This document shows, one piece after another, positions 45,541 through 54,542 of a stretch of DNA of 64,000 nucleotides (positions within the stretch are counted from its first letter, which is position 1; each line of letters begins with the position of its first letter). The notes beneath the pieces were generated by a model, which saw only the letters and a program-made list of their open reading frames with translations, had not been told where the DNA came from and ran no database searches. The stretch covers positions 1,178,001 to 1,242,000 of the forward strand of contig NZ_FOVN01000001.1 of NCBI RefSeq assembly GCF_900115185.1. The letters run 5' to 3'. Made by a program: the position numbers and the translations under genes. The stretch is from Algorimicrobium echini (lineage in GTDB: Bacteria > Bacteroidota > Bacteroidia > Flavobacteriales > Flavobacteriaceae).

Positions 45541-45873
45541 TTAGTTATCGTCAGTTATATCATTAACTTTATCTTTTGTTGCATTAGCAGCATCATCGAT
45601 AGCTTTACCTGTTGCATCAACTGCGTTGTCAATTGCTTCACCAGTTTCTTCAGCAGCATTGTCAATAGCTTCACCAGCTTCTTCCATTGCACCTTCAGTT
45701 TCTTCAGCAGCATCTTCCATAGCGTCTTCAGCATCATCAGCAGCGTCTTCCATAGCATCACCAGTATTTTCCATTGTTTCCTCAACGCTATCAGCATTTT
45801 TCTCATCTCTACAAGACGTGAAAGTTACACCTAAAGCTAATAATAAAGCTGTACTTAATAATAATTTTTTCAT
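45541..45873 (-). CDS. Small lipoprotein with acidic 11-residue helical repeats
   Basis: A 110-residue protein with a lipoprotein signal (lipobox LGVTFTSC, Cys near residue 21). The rest is low-complexity: about six 11-residue units such as EDAMEDAAEET, EGAMEEAGEAI, DNAAEETGEAI, DNAVDATGKAI, rich in Ala, Glu and Asp. The pattern suggests one long amphipathic helix, as in LEA or apolipoprotein-like proteins. It is likely anchored in the outer membrane. Function unknown. The repeats also open long false frames on both strands. Confidence 0.8.
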   Translation of the reverse strand: MKKLLLSTALLLALGVTFTSCRDEKNADSVEETMENTGDAMEDAADDAEDAMEDAAEETEGAMEEAGEAIDNAAEETGEAIDNAVDATGKAIDDAANATKDKVNDITDDN

Positions 45874-45983
45874 TAGTTAAAATTTTAGTGTTAATTTAAT
45901 TGTGCGAATTTAATAACAAATTATGAAACTTTGCATTTAATTTTAACATTTTTTAACAACCGTTAAAAAATTCGCTGTTTCAC

Positions 45984-47216
45984 CTATATACGTAGGTAAT
46001 CAACTATTTGGATTACGGCACCTGTATTTTTTTTTATGTAATTAAAATTCTGATTACCAGATTTTTGTATGAGTAAAGGGTTTTTTATAAAATAATTTAA
46101 GGTTTCTGTTAAGTTGACTGTGTCACTAATAGAAACCATTCCGCCTTCTAAAATCATTTGTGAAGCTTCAGGGAACTTGTTATAATGTGTGCCTATTATA
46201 ATAGGAACACCAAAAACAGCTGGTTCTAGTGTATTGTGTAATCCTGTGGTTCCCATTGCGCCACCAACATAGGCAATATCTGCATATTTATAAATTTTTG
46301 TCAGTAAGCCAATGGTGTCAATTATGAAAACATCATATTCATTAAGTTTTTTATGCTCCTTTTCAGAAAAAAGAACGGTTTGTTTTATTAAAGACTTTTT
46401 GAGCTTTTCAATTTGGCTGCTTTTAATATTATGAGGGGCAATTATGAACTTGGTATTGTAGTTAGTGTGGTTTATGTAGTCAATTAACAAAGCTTCGTCT
46501 TCAGGCCAAGTACTTCCTGCAACCAAGCATAATTGATTGTTTTTGAATTGCTCTATAAAAGCCAATTCATTGTTTTGTGATAATTGACTGAAAACCCGAT
46601 CAAAACGGGTGTCACCAGTCAGGGTTGTTTTATTGTAATTTATAGATTTTAATAGCTTTTGAGTGTTTTTATCTTGAACAAAAATATGCTCAAAAGCGAA
46701 GAGTGCCTGACGCATAAAGCCACCATAGAATTTAAAATAAGATTGATCTTTTCTAAACAAAGCAGATATTAGAATTGCTCTGTGGTTTCGTTTTTTTAAT
46801 TCTAAAAGATAATTAGGCCAAATGTCATATTTAATAAATAGTGTTAATTCGGGATTGACTAAATCTAAAAAGCGTTTGGCATTTTGAGGTGTGTCTAATG
46901 GTAAATACACAACAACATCCGCTATATCTGTGTTTTTTCTAATTTCATAACCCGAAGGCGAAAAGAAGCTCAAAATAATTTTATGATTCGGATACAGTGG
47001 TCGTAATTCTTTAAAAACTGGCAGACCTTGTTCGTATTCGCCTAAAGAAGCACAATGATACCAAAGCGTTTTATCTGAATTGTCTAGGGCGTTTTTTAAT
47101 ATGGAAAAACTATTTGAACGGCCTATAACACCCTGTTTTATTTTACCACTGAACAAGGCTACAATAGGTAAAACCACTTGTGCTAAATAAATCCCGATGT
47201 TATAAATAATATTCAA
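45984..47216 (-). CDS. waaA: 3-deoxy-D-manno-octulosonic acid (Kdo) transferase
   Basis: A 410-residue glycosyltransferase with an N-terminal membrane helix, WYHCASLGEYEQGLPVF (the HCASLGE motif with the catalytic Glu), AGSTWPEDEALLIDYI, and the C-terminal AYVGGAMGTTGLHNTLEPAVFGVPIIIGTHYNKFPEA that binds CMP-Kdo. It attaches Kdo to lipid A at the cytoplasmic side of the inner membrane. It is divergent from the DegT-type gene, with 82 bp between starts. Confidence 0.94.
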   Translation of the reverse strand: MNIIYNIGIYLAQVVLPIVALFSGKIKQGVIGRSNSFSILKNALDNSDKTLWYHCASLGEYEQGLPVFKELRPLYPNHKIILSFFSPSGYEIRKNTDIADVVVYLPLDTPQNAKRFLDLVNPELTLFIKYDIWPNYLLELKKRNHRAILISALFRKDQSYFKFYGGFMRQALFAFEHIFVQDKNTQKLLKSINYNKTTLTGDTRFDRVFSQLSQNNELAFIEQFKNNQLCLVAGSTWPEDEALLIDYINHTNYNTKFIIAPHNIKSSQIEKLKKSLIKQTVLFSEKEHKKLNEYDVFIIDTIGLLTKIYKYADIAYVGGAMGTTGLHNTLEPAVFGVPIIIGTHYNKFPEASQMILEGGMVSISDTVNLTETLNYFIKNPLLIQKSGNQNFNYIKKNTGAVIQIVDYLRI

Positions 47217-47284
47217 TTGCTATTCTTTGTTGCTAAAATACATTTCTTTGAAATAATTTCATTGGTTCGCGTTAATGAATTTCG

Positions 47285-47292
47285 TAATTTCG
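47285..47292 (+). promoter_or_regulatory. Possible -7 box of the DegT-galE pair
   Basis: TAATTTCG (near TAnnTTTG, with TTG at 47262-47264 after a 20-bp gap) ends 6 bp before the ATG. If used, transcription would start at or just before the start codon. Confidence 0.3.
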
Positions 47293-47298
47293 TAGCAT

Positions 47299-48456
47299 AT
47301 GAGAAAAATTCAAATGGTTGACCTAAAAGGTCAATATAACGGTATAAAGGATGTTGTGAATCCTGATATTCAGGAAATAATTGATAACACATCATTCATT
47401 AATGGACCCAAGGTTCATGAGTTTCAAAAAAATCTTGAAACCTATTTAAATGTTAAACATGTTATTCCCTGCGCTAATGGTACTGATGCTTTGCAAATAG
47501 CCATGATGGGTTTGGGTTTAAAGCCAGGTGATGAGGTTATTACAGCCGATTTTACCTTTGCAGCAACCGTTGAGGTTATTGCCCTTTTACAACTAACACC
47601 AGTTTTGGTGGATGTTAATCCAGACGATTTCAACATTAGTGTTGAGGCCATTAAAAAAGCCATAACACCAAAAACGAAAGCTATTGTACCAGTACATTTA
47701 TTTGGACAATGTGCCAATATGGAAGCGATTATGGCATTAGCTGAAGCTCATAATTTATATGTTATAGAAGATAATGCACAAGCCATTGGTGCGGATTATA
47801 CCTATAGTAATGGAAAAAAAGCGAAAGCTGGAACTATCGGTCATGTAGCATCCACGTCATTCTTTCCCTCAAAAAATTTAGGTTGTTATGGTGATGGTGG
47901 TGCTATTTTTACCAATGATGATGCTTTAGCGCACACCATTCGTGGTATTGTTAATCACGGAATGTATGAACGTTACCATCATGATGTGGTTGGTGTGAAC
48001 TCCCGTTTAGATTCGATTCAAGCTGCTGTTTTAAATGCCAAACTACCACATTTAGATAACTACAATAAAGCACGACAAGAAGCAGCCATGAAGTATGATG
48101 CTGCCTTTAAAGATCATGCTAATATTGAAATTCCTTTCAGAAAAAATTTGGACTGCCAAGGAAATTGTTCAACCTGTGATTGTCATGTGTTTCATCAATA
48201 CACACTAAAAACCAAAAACGTGGATCGTGATGGTTTGGTGAAGTTTTTAAATGTTCATGACATTCCATGTGGTGTATATTACCCAATTCCGCTTCATAAA
48301 CAGAAAGCATATCAAGACGAGCGTTACAATGAAGCCGATTTTCCAGTAACCAACCAATTAGTACAAAGTGTTATTTCCCTACCGATGCACACAGAATTGG
48401 ATGATGAGCAAATAGACTTTATAACGTCAAAAGTTTTAGAATATATTAATGGATAA
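47299..48456 (+). CDS. DegT/DnrJ/EryC1/StrS family aminotransferase
   Basis: A 385-residue PLP-dependent sugar aminotransferase. The Schiff-base lysine is K192 in SFFPSKNLGCYGDGG. HVIPCANGTDALQIAM and EDNAQAIGADY are the other family motifs. It would aminate a nucleotide-linked keto-sugar for surface polysaccharide. Cys286, Cys290, Cys293 and Cys295 form CxxxCxxCxC just before HVFHQYTLK, an unusual insert for the family that may bind metal. It overlaps galE by 8 bp. Confidence 0.92.
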   Translation: MRKIQMVDLKGQYNGIKDVVNPDIQEIIDNTSFINGPKVHEFQKNLETYLNVKHVIPCANGTDALQIAMMGLGLKPGDEVITADFTFAATVEVIALLQLTPVLVDVNPDDFNISVEAIKKAITPKTKAIVPVHLFGQCANMEAIMALAEAHNLYVIEDNAQAIGADYTYSNGKKAKAGTIGHVASTSFFPSKNLGCYGDGGAIFTNDDALAHTIRGIVNHGMYERYHHDVVGVNSRLDSIQAAVLNAKLPHLDNYNKARQEAAMKYDAAFKDHANIEIPFRKNLDCQGNCSTCDCHVFHQYTLKTKNVDRDGLVKFLNVHDIPCGVYYPIPLHKQKAYQDERYNEADFPVTNQLVQSVISLPMHTELDDEQIDFITSKVLEYING

Positions 48457-49471
48457 AATATTAGTTACAGGTGGTTTAGGTTTTATAGGCTCTCATACCG
48501 TTGTTGAATTACAGAATGAAGGATTTGAAGTCGTAATCATTGATAATTTATCCAATTCATCCATTAATGTTTTAGAGGGAATTACAGCCATTTCAGGTAA
48601 ATCGCCCATTTTTGAAAGATTAGAACTTAAAGATAAATCGGCAGTTCAAAATTTCTTTTCAAAAAATAAAGATATTAAAGGCGTTATTCATTTTGCTGCT
48701 AGTAAAGCAGTTGGCGAAAGCGTTCAAGAACCTTTAATGTACTACGAAAACAACTTGAATACTTTAATTTATTTGTTACAAGAACTGGTTTCCAAACCAG
48801 ATTCAAATTTTATTTTCAGTTCATCTTGTACGGTGTATGGCCAAGCAGACGAAATGCCAATTACTGAAAATGCACCTGTAAAACCAGCCGAATCGCCTTA
48901 CGGAAATACCAAACAAATAGGTGAAGAAATCATTAAAGATACGTGTAAGGTAAAACCCAATTTTAAAGCGATTGCTTTACGATATTTTAACCCTATAGGA
49001 GCACATCCATCTGCAATTATAGGCGAACTGCCTATTGGTATTCCACAAAATTTAGTGCCATTTATAACTCAAACAGGAGCTGGTTTACGCGAGACATTAT
49101 CGGTTTTTGGTGACGATTATCCAACACCAGATGGAACCTGTATTCGTGACTATATTCATGTAGTTGATTTAGCAAGAGCTCATGTTATTGCGCTAAAACG
49201 CTTGTTAAATAAAAAGAATACAGTTAATTATGAAACCTTCAATATTGGTACAGGCGTAGGAAGTTCAGTATTAGAAGTCATTAATTCTTTTGAGCGCGTT
49301 TCTAATAAAAGTTTAAATTATAAAATTGCAGATAGACGCGAAGGCGATGTTATTTCGGCTTACGCAGATACCACCAAAGCAAATACGCAATTAGGTTGGA
49401 AAGCCAAATCATCTCTAGACGATGCCATGTTATCCGCATGGAAATGGGAAAAAAATGTTCGAAAGTTATAA
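48449..49471 (+). CDS. galE: UDP-glucose 4-epimerase
   Basis: A 340-residue SDR-fold enzyme with the NAD-binding motif VTGGLGFIGSHTV at the N-terminus, the FSSSCTVYGQ strand, the catalytic pair in SPYGNTKQIGEE (Tyr-x3-Lys), and RYFNPIGAHPS. Its length matches GalE. It interconverts UDP-glucose and UDP-galactose. The gene overlaps the aminotransferase gene, which points to a role in making surface glycans. Confidence 0.95.
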   Translation: MDKILVTGGLGFIGSHTVVELQNEGFEVVIIDNLSNSSINVLEGITAISGKSPIFERLELKDKSAVQNFFSKNKDIKGVIHFAASKAVGESVQEPLMYYENNLNTLIYLLQELVSKPDSNFIFSSSCTVYGQADEMPITENAPVKPAESPYGNTKQIGEEIIKDTCKVKPNFKAIALRYFNPIGAHPSAIIGELPIGIPQNLVPFITQTGAGLRETLSVFGDDYPTPDGTCIRDYIHVVDLARAHVIALKRLLNKKNTVNYETFNIGTGVGSSVLEVINSFERVSNKSLNYKIADRREGDVISAYADTTKANTQLGWKAKSSLDDAMLSAWKWEKNVRKL

Positions 49472-49659
49472 GTTATTTCTTACATTATTTAGTGTTTCGT
49501 ATCTTATAATAATTAGTAAGTTTCATTATGGATATGGCAATGAATACACGTTTCAATTAAAGTATTCGTATTATTAATCTGATTAACAGTGTTTTAATGT
49601 TCTATTTTTGTGTATTACTCAAAATAGTTGTTACTTTGTAGCAAATGATACGAGATAAT

Positions 49660-49851
49660 ATGAGATTGATTACAGTAAAACGCGAGACGAAAGTCGAAAA
49701 AAGGTTCACACCAAAAATGGGTGAATTACTTACCAAAGTAACCTACATTAAAAAGCAATTTTTAAGTATTCCAGTAAAAACAGTTCACAAGTACCGTGAA
49801 ACTTATTATGGAAAAATTAAAGATTGTAAGTCTTGTGAGCTAGCGAGATAA
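49660..49851 (+). CDS. Small basic hypothetical protein
   Basis: About 63 residues from ATG 49660; an in-frame ATG 15 bases earlier (49645) would add five residues. It is Lys/Arg-rich (RETKVEKRFTPKMGELLTKV) and ends with KDCKSCELAR, a CxxC pair. I recall similar short frames in flavobacterial genomes but cannot name a family. Codon use looks normal for the genome. A strong terminator 30 bp after the stop supports transcription in this direction. Confidence 0.55.
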   Translation: MRLITVKRETKVEKRFTPKMGELLTKVTYIKKQFLSIPVKTVHKYRETYYGKIKDCKSCELAR

Positions 49852-49881
49852 AGGTTTATTTAACACATTTTTAAAAAAGAA

Positions 49882-49924
49882 TGTCTTGAAGTTATATTTT
49901 TAATATAACTTCAAGACACTTTTT
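49882..49924 (+). terminator. Strong intrinsic terminator between the small ORF and lspA
   Basis: A perfect 16-bp stem pairs 49882-49897 with 49903-49918 around a 5-base loop, then five T. It separates the convergent small ORF and lspA. Confidence 0.85.
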
Positions 49925-49945
49925 ATGTCTTATATTTAAAATGTT

Positions 49946-50446
49946 TTAGGTTGTTATTTTATTGGTTTTTCTGCTTTTAAAACTTGCAAATAATAGAAGA
50001 CCCATACCGAACATAACAGACATATCTGCTACATTAAAAATACCAGTTCTAAAAACACCACCTAAATCAATGTGAAAGAAATCGGTAACCGAACCATATA
50101 CAATTCTATCATATATATTAGCAACGCCTCCACCAACAATGCAACAAAATCCAATTAAAGAATAGCGATCTAAACTTTTATTAGTAATAATGTAGTATAC
50201 CACATAGCCTAACACAACGGTTGGTAGAATGAGTAATAAAATGAGGCGTAGGGTTGGATGGAAATCACTTCCCATGCCTAAAAACGCACCAGAATTTTCC
50301 ACATTATGTAAGGTGAATATGTCACCAATAATAGGTGTTTGACTTCCAGGAACCACTTCTGCTCTTACTATAAGTTTGGTTATTTGGTCTATAGCAATAT
50401 TAAATACTATAAGCAGAATAATCCAAGTATTGCGTGATAATTTCAT
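49946..50446 (-). CDS. lspA: Lipoprotein signal peptidase (signal peptidase II)
   Basis: A 166-residue integral membrane aspartyl protease with four helices. It has the NIAIDQITK motif, and both catalytic Asp lie in conserved boxes: VANIYDRIVYGSVTDF and FNVADMSVM. It cuts prolipoproteins after diacylglyceryl addition. The ATG overlaps the fabD stop by one base, so the two are coupled. Confidence 0.95.
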   Translation of the reverse strand: MKLSRNTWIILLIVFNIAIDQITKLIVRAEVVPGSQTPIIGDIFTLHNVENSGAFLGMGSDFHPTLRLILLLILPTVVLGYVVYYIITNKSLDRYSLIGFCCIVGGGVANIYDRIVYGSVTDFFHIDLGGVFRTGIFNVADMSVMFGMGLLLFASFKSRKTNKITT

Positions 50447-51339
50447 TAGGCTTCCGTTTCAAAAGTTGCTGAAGCTGTTTGCGAGTCTCTATTGATTTTT
50501 TTCACCAAACCTTGTAAGACATTGCCAGGGCCAACTTCAGTGAAAAGCGTAGCGCCATCCGATACCATTTGCTGAACAGATTGTGTCCATTTTACAGGAG
50601 CTGTTAATTGTGAAATTAAATTCGCCTTTATTTCTGCTTCATCCATCACAGCGCTAGCTGTAACGTTTTGATAAATTGGACATATTGGTTTTCCAAAAGT
50701 AGTAGCTTCAATGGCAGCTGCTAATTCCTCACGAGCAGGCTCCATTAATGGCGAATGGAATGCACCTCCAACTGGTAAAACTAACGCTCGGCGTGCACCA
50801 GCTGCTTTCAAAGCTTCACAAGCTGTATTAATTGCATCAATTTCACCAGAAATCACTAATTGTCCTGGGCAATTATAGTTTGCTGCAACTACAATACCGG
50901 CTGTTTCAGCACATATTTTTTCAACAATAGCATCTTCCAAACCTAAAACAGCTGCCATGGTGCTTGGTTGAACTTCACAAGCTTTTTGCATAGCTTGAGC
51001 GCGTGTAGAAACCAATTTTAAACCATCTTCGAAGGTCATCGTGCCATTGGCAACTAAAGCAGAAAATTCACCTAATGAATGTCCGGCAACCATATCTGGC
51101 TTGAAATTAGTGCCTAAAACCTTGGCCAATATAACGGAGTGTAAAAAAATGGCTGGTTGCGTAACCTTTGTCTGTTTTAAATCTTCAGCAGCTCCTTCAA
51201 ACATTGTGTCTGTTATGCTGAAACCTAAAATATCATTAGCTATTTCAAATAATTCTTGACCTATAGGTGATTTTTCGTAAAGATCTAATCCCATTCCTGT
51301 AAATTGAGCACCTTGACCCGGAAATATATATGCGTTCAT
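50446..51339 (-). CDS. fabD: Malonyl-CoA:ACP transacylase
   Basis: A 297-residue enzyme that loads malonyl onto acyl carrier protein. It has FPGQGAQFTGMG at the N-terminus, the active-site Ser in VAGHSLGEFSALVA, the active-site His in GGAFHSPLMEPA, and the ending FTEVGPGNVLQGLVKK. Length is normal. It overlaps lspA by one base. The rest of the fatty-acid synthesis genes are not next to it. A possible -7 box lies at 51361-51368. Confidence 0.96.
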   Translation of the reverse strand: MNAYIFPGQGAQFTGMGLDLYEKSPIGQELFEIANDILGFSITDTMFEGAAEDLKQTKVTQPAIFLHSVILAKVLGTNFKPDMVAGHSLGEFSALVANGTMTFEDGLKLVSTRAQAMQKACEVQPSTMAAVLGLEDAIVEKICAETAGIVVAANYNCPGQLVISGEIDAINTACEALKAAGARRALVLPVGGAFHSPLMEPAREELAAAIEATTFGKPICPIYQNVTASAVMDEAEIKANLISQLTAPVKWTQSVQQMVSDGATLFTEVGPGNVLQGLVKKINRDSQTASATFETEA

Positions 51340-51360
51340 ATGTGTTAAATTTTATTGTGG

Positions 51361-51368
51361 CAAAAATA
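51361..51368 (-). promoter_or_regulatory. Possible -7 box of fabD-lspA
   Basis: The minus strand reads TATTTTTG, 21 bp before the fabD ATG. No -33 TTTG at proper spacing is seen. Confidence 0.35.
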
Positions 51369-51525
51369 GGAATTTTATATCAGTTTTTAGTGGTCGTTAT
51401 CAGTTTACAGTCGGAGTTTACAGTAGCCTCTTTTAATTTATTACTTTTAATCAATATAAATGATGATTTGAAGTTAACCACATTAATATTTGGCAATATT
51501 AATAACAGCAACTGAAAGCTATATT

Positions 51526-53076
51526 CTATTTGCAGGCTGCTTCTGCACAACGCTCACCATCCATAGCAGCTGAAACAATTCCGCCAGCATAACCGCCACC
51601 TTCTCCACAAGGATATAAGCCTTTAATTTGTGGGTGCTCTAATTGTTCATTTCTGGGAATACTAACCGGTGAAGAGGTACGCGATTCCACACCAACAATA
51701 TTCGCTTCGTCTGTATAATAACCACGCATTTTTTCTCCAAAAGCTTTAAAGCCTTGACGTAAACGACTCCCAATTAATTTGGGTAATAGGGAATGTAATG
51801 GCACCGAATTTAATCCAGGCTGATATGAAGTAGGATTTAAACTAGTTGATAGTTTACCGTTTACAAAATCTGTTAATCGTTGTGCTGGAGCTGCTTGGCT
51901 TCTGCCGCCAGCAGTAAAGGCCAGACGCTCTAAATCTTTCTGATATTCTAACCCTTTTAAGACGCCAAAGTGCTCATATTTATATAAATCTTTGTGGACA
52001 TCAATTTCAACCACAATCCCAGAATTAGCAAATAGGTTATTTCGTTTGGAAGGCGACATGCCATTTACTACTACTTCACCATGAGCAGTTGCGGCTGGAA
52101 CTATAAAACCACCTGGACACATGCAGAAAGAATACACTCCACGGTCATTTACTTGTTGAACCAAACTATAAGAAGCAGCTGGTAATAAATCACTACGTTT
52201 ACCACTACAATGATATTGAATACGGTCAATAATTTCTTGGGGATGTTCGGCTCGAACACCCATGGCAAATGATTTTGCTTCGAGAGCAATTTCTTTTTTG
52301 TGTAATAAATAATAAATATCCCTTGCCGAATGCCCTGTTGCTAAAATGACACGATTGGCCTCCATTTCATCGCCATTTAAAAGTTGAATAGCTTTTATGG
52401 CATTATTTTTTATGGTGAAATTTGTTACACGTGTTTCAAAATGTATTTCACCACCATATTTTAATATAGTTTCACGAATATTCTGAACAACTTTTGGAAG
52501 CTTATTAGTTCCAATGTGTGGGTGTGCATCGACTAGAATTTGATTGGTTGCCCCATGGTAGACCAGGTTTTCAAAAATACGTCGTACATCACCACGCTTT
52601 AAACTTCTAGTGTACAATTTACCATCACTATAGGTTCCTGCGCCACCTTCACCAAAGCAATAATTGGAATCTTCGTTTACAAAATGATCTTGATTGATGG
52701 CTTTTAAATCCCGACGTCTGTCTTTTACATTTTTACCACGTTCCAAAACAATGGGTTTGAAGCCGAGTTCTATACAGCGTAAAGCTGCATACATGCCTGC
52801 AGGTCCAAAGCCAATAATATGAACGGGTTTGGCTTTGGAAACATCTTTATAATCGAAGATGTATTCGGATGTTTCTGGAACAGGTTCATTAATATAAACA
52901 GCGACTTTATAATTAAAAACTATCCTTGGTTTTCGCGCGTCAATAGATTTTCTAAGTATTTTGATGCCTGAAATTTTATCAGGACTTATATCAAGATATT
53001 GAGACGCTTTTATTATTAAAATATCAGCACGTTCTTCATCTGCTAAACTAACGCGCAATTGGATGTCTTTAATCAT
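51526..53076 (-). CDS. NAD(P)/FAD-dependent oxidoreductase
   Basis: A 516-residue flavoprotein. Residues 1-75 form a small leading domain; FAD binding starts near residue 92 (VHIIGFGPAGMYAALRC). The family motifs DRRRDLKAINQDHF, ENSNYCFGEGGAGTYSDGKLY-like and CPGGFIVPAATAHGEVVVNGMS are present, with EGGGYAGGIVSAAMDGERC near the C-terminus. It belongs to the uncharacterised group often called FAD-dependent dehydrogenase (YhiN-unrelated). Substrate unknown. It is monocistronic. Confidence 0.88.
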   Translation of the reverse strand: MIKDIQLRVSLADEERADILIIKASQYLDISPDKISGIKILRKSIDARKPRIVFNYKVAVYINEPVPETSEYIFDYKDVSKAKPVHIIGFGPAGMYAALRCIELGFKPIVLERGKNVKDRRRDLKAINQDHFVNEDSNYCFGEGGAGTYSDGKLYTRSLKRGDVRRIFENLVYHGATNQILVDAHPHIGTNKLPKVVQNIRETILKYGGEIHFETRVTNFTIKNNAIKAIQLLNGDEMEANRVILATGHSARDIYYLLHKKEIALEAKSFAMGVRAEHPQEIIDRIQYHCSGKRSDLLPAASYSLVQQVNDRGVYSFCMCPGGFIVPAATAHGEVVVNGMSPSKRNNLFANSGIVVEIDVHKDLYKYEHFGVLKGLEYQKDLERLAFTAGGRSQAAPAQRLTDFVNGKLSTSLNPTSYQPGLNSVPLHSLLPKLIGSRLRQGFKAFGEKMRGYYTDEANIVGVESRTSSPVSIPRNEQLEHPQIKGLYPCGEGGGYAGGIVSAAMDGERCAEAACK

Positions 53077-53150
53077 ACTGCGAAATTAGCAAAAATCCGT
53101 GAGGCTTATTAAAAATAATTAAATTGGTTTTCTGCAATAAGAAGTGTTTG

Positions 53151-54053
53151 TTATTTTCTAACATAAGTTATAAACGAAAAACTGTGAGCATGTTTCTCAT
53201 CTTTTGGATGGGTTGTTCTCGTCTCTTCTTTCCATTTTGAAGGATCTATTTTTGGGAAAAATGTATCGGCTTCAAAATTGGAATGTACTCGGGTAATTTC
53301 TAGCTTATCTGCAATATCTATAGCTTGCTTGTAAATTTCGCCACCACCAATTATAAATGGTTGACTGTCTGTTCGCGCAGCATCCAAAGCATCTTCCAAA
53401 TTATTAACGACAATAACACCGGAAGGTACTTGGTAATTTTTCTGTCTAGTTATTACTACGTGTGTTCTGTTTGGTAAGGGTTTCGGGAAGCTTTCAAAAG
53501 TTTTACGACCCATAATTATATGGTGTCCATTAGTTAAGTTTTTAAAACGCTTTAAATCGTCACTTAAATGCCAAATAAGTTGATTGTCTTTACCAATAGC
53601 ATTATTTTCACCAGCAGCAACAATTATGGTGATTTCAGATTTTTTAGAAGTGGTTTTCAAACTTTTTTTTTCTGGAAGCGGATAATCTTTTTCAACCTGT
53701 GCTTGCAGTTCGGTTATTCGAGCTTTTTGTTTGGAAACTAAATGATTTAATTGTTTTTCCTCCCATTTTTTACTCAATAACTTTGAGGTAACGAATACAT
53801 TAAAAACATGATAGATAAATAAAAATAGCCAAAATGCAATGGCATAAACAAACCAATCGATATTAAAAAGTTTAACACCTTCACCAATACCTAAAGCGGT
53901 ATTAGCAAGTATTAAAAATACGGATCCAATAAGAAAAACAACAAAATGCGCATACAGACGTTTTTTTTGCTTAATGCGGTTTTGAGCCGTTTTTAAGAGT
54001 TCCAGTTGTTCCTTGTCTATTTCTGAAGTAGTATCTTTTTTCTTTCCAAACAT
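53151..54053 (-). CDS. 2TM domain-dihydrofolate reductase fusion
   Basis: A 300-residue protein. Residues 1-120 form a 2TM domain: a basic helix (about 15-32), two membrane helices (about 35-55 and 66-88) and a short coiled coil (about 95-122). Residues 140-300 are a full dihydrofolate reductase: IVAAGENNAIGKDNQLIWHLSDDL with the acidic catalytic residue near D166, IMGRKTFESF, the NADPH site IIGGGEIYKQ, and the DTFFPKID end. It regenerates tetrahydrofolate after thymidylate synthase, whose gene is two positions upstream. The N-terminal part would hold the enzyme at the inner membrane. Confidence 0.92.
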   Translation of the reverse strand: MFGKKKDTTSEIDKEQLELLKTAQNRIKQKKRLYAHFVVFLIGSVFLILANTALGIGEGVKLFNIDWFVYAIAFWLFLFIYHVFNVFVTSKLLSKKWEEKQLNHLVSKQKARITELQAQVEKDYPLPEKKSLKTTSKKSEITIIVAAGENNAIGKDNQLIWHLSDDLKRFKNLTNGHHIIMGRKTFESFPKPLPNRTHVVITRQKNYQVPSGVIVVNNLEDALDAARTDSQPFIIGGGEIYKQAIDIADKLEITRVHSNFEADTFFPKIDPSKWKEETRTTHPKDEKHAHSFSFITYVRK

Positions 54054-54112
54054 GATTGACTGAATTTAAACAAATTTAGCTAATTTTTAATGAATTGATG
54101 CTGTGCAATAAA

Positions 54113-54535
54113 TTAGAAATAAATAGTCATTAGAAAGTCAATTGGAAATTTTGCAGGTTTACCATTTATTGTACCGGGTTCTTTCATTTTAGGCATGCGC
54201 TTTAAAACGCGAATGGCTTCAGCAGCCATTTCCTTTTTGTGTGCTTTTGCTGAAATAGCTTCTGCTTTACCTTTTTCATTAATTACAAAACTGACTTGAA
54301 ATTGGGTGCTTTTATCTAATGGAAATAATTTATCGGCCAGCTCATAATTAATGCTAACCTTGATATAATCCATTATTTTTTCAATAGTGCAATTTTTTAA
54401 ATCCTCATTACTTACGGCTTTTTTGCAACCACGAAACATTGGGAAATGTGAGTTTTTAGTCTCCAGTTTGAAGTTTTGTTGAGAAAAGCTATTCATACAA
54501 TAAAGTATGCAAATAGCGAATAGTAGTTTTTTCAT
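54113..54535 (-). CDS. Small secreted protein with TonB-C-like domain
   Basis: About 140 residues from ATG 54535, which gives a normal signal peptide (MKKLLFAICILYCMNSFSQ); earlier starts lie inside thyA. The rest (about 75-135) reads FQVSFVINEKGKAEAISAK, then VLKRMPKMKEPGTINGKPAKFPIDF, the pattern of TonB C-terminal-like proteins, with the usual Cys pair near 38-50. Probably periplasmic. It lies between thyA and the DHFR fusion, 7 bp after thyA. Function unknown. Confidence 0.75.
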   Translation of the reverse strand: MKKLLFAICILYCMNSFSQQNFKLETKNSHFPMFRGCKKAVSNEDLKNCTIEKIMDYIKVSINYELADKLFPLDKSTQFQVSFVINEKGKAEAISAKAHKKEMAAEAIRVLKRMPKMKEPGTINGKPAKFPIDFLMTIYF

Positions 54536-54542
54536 ATCCAAA

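Noticed and set aside
45555-45806. Long minus-strand frame overlapping the lipoprotein gene
   Set aside because: It is a shifted reading of the Ala/Glu repeat DNA, and a similar false frame runs on the plus strand (45626-45880). The real frame has a lipobox and a normal signal peptide.
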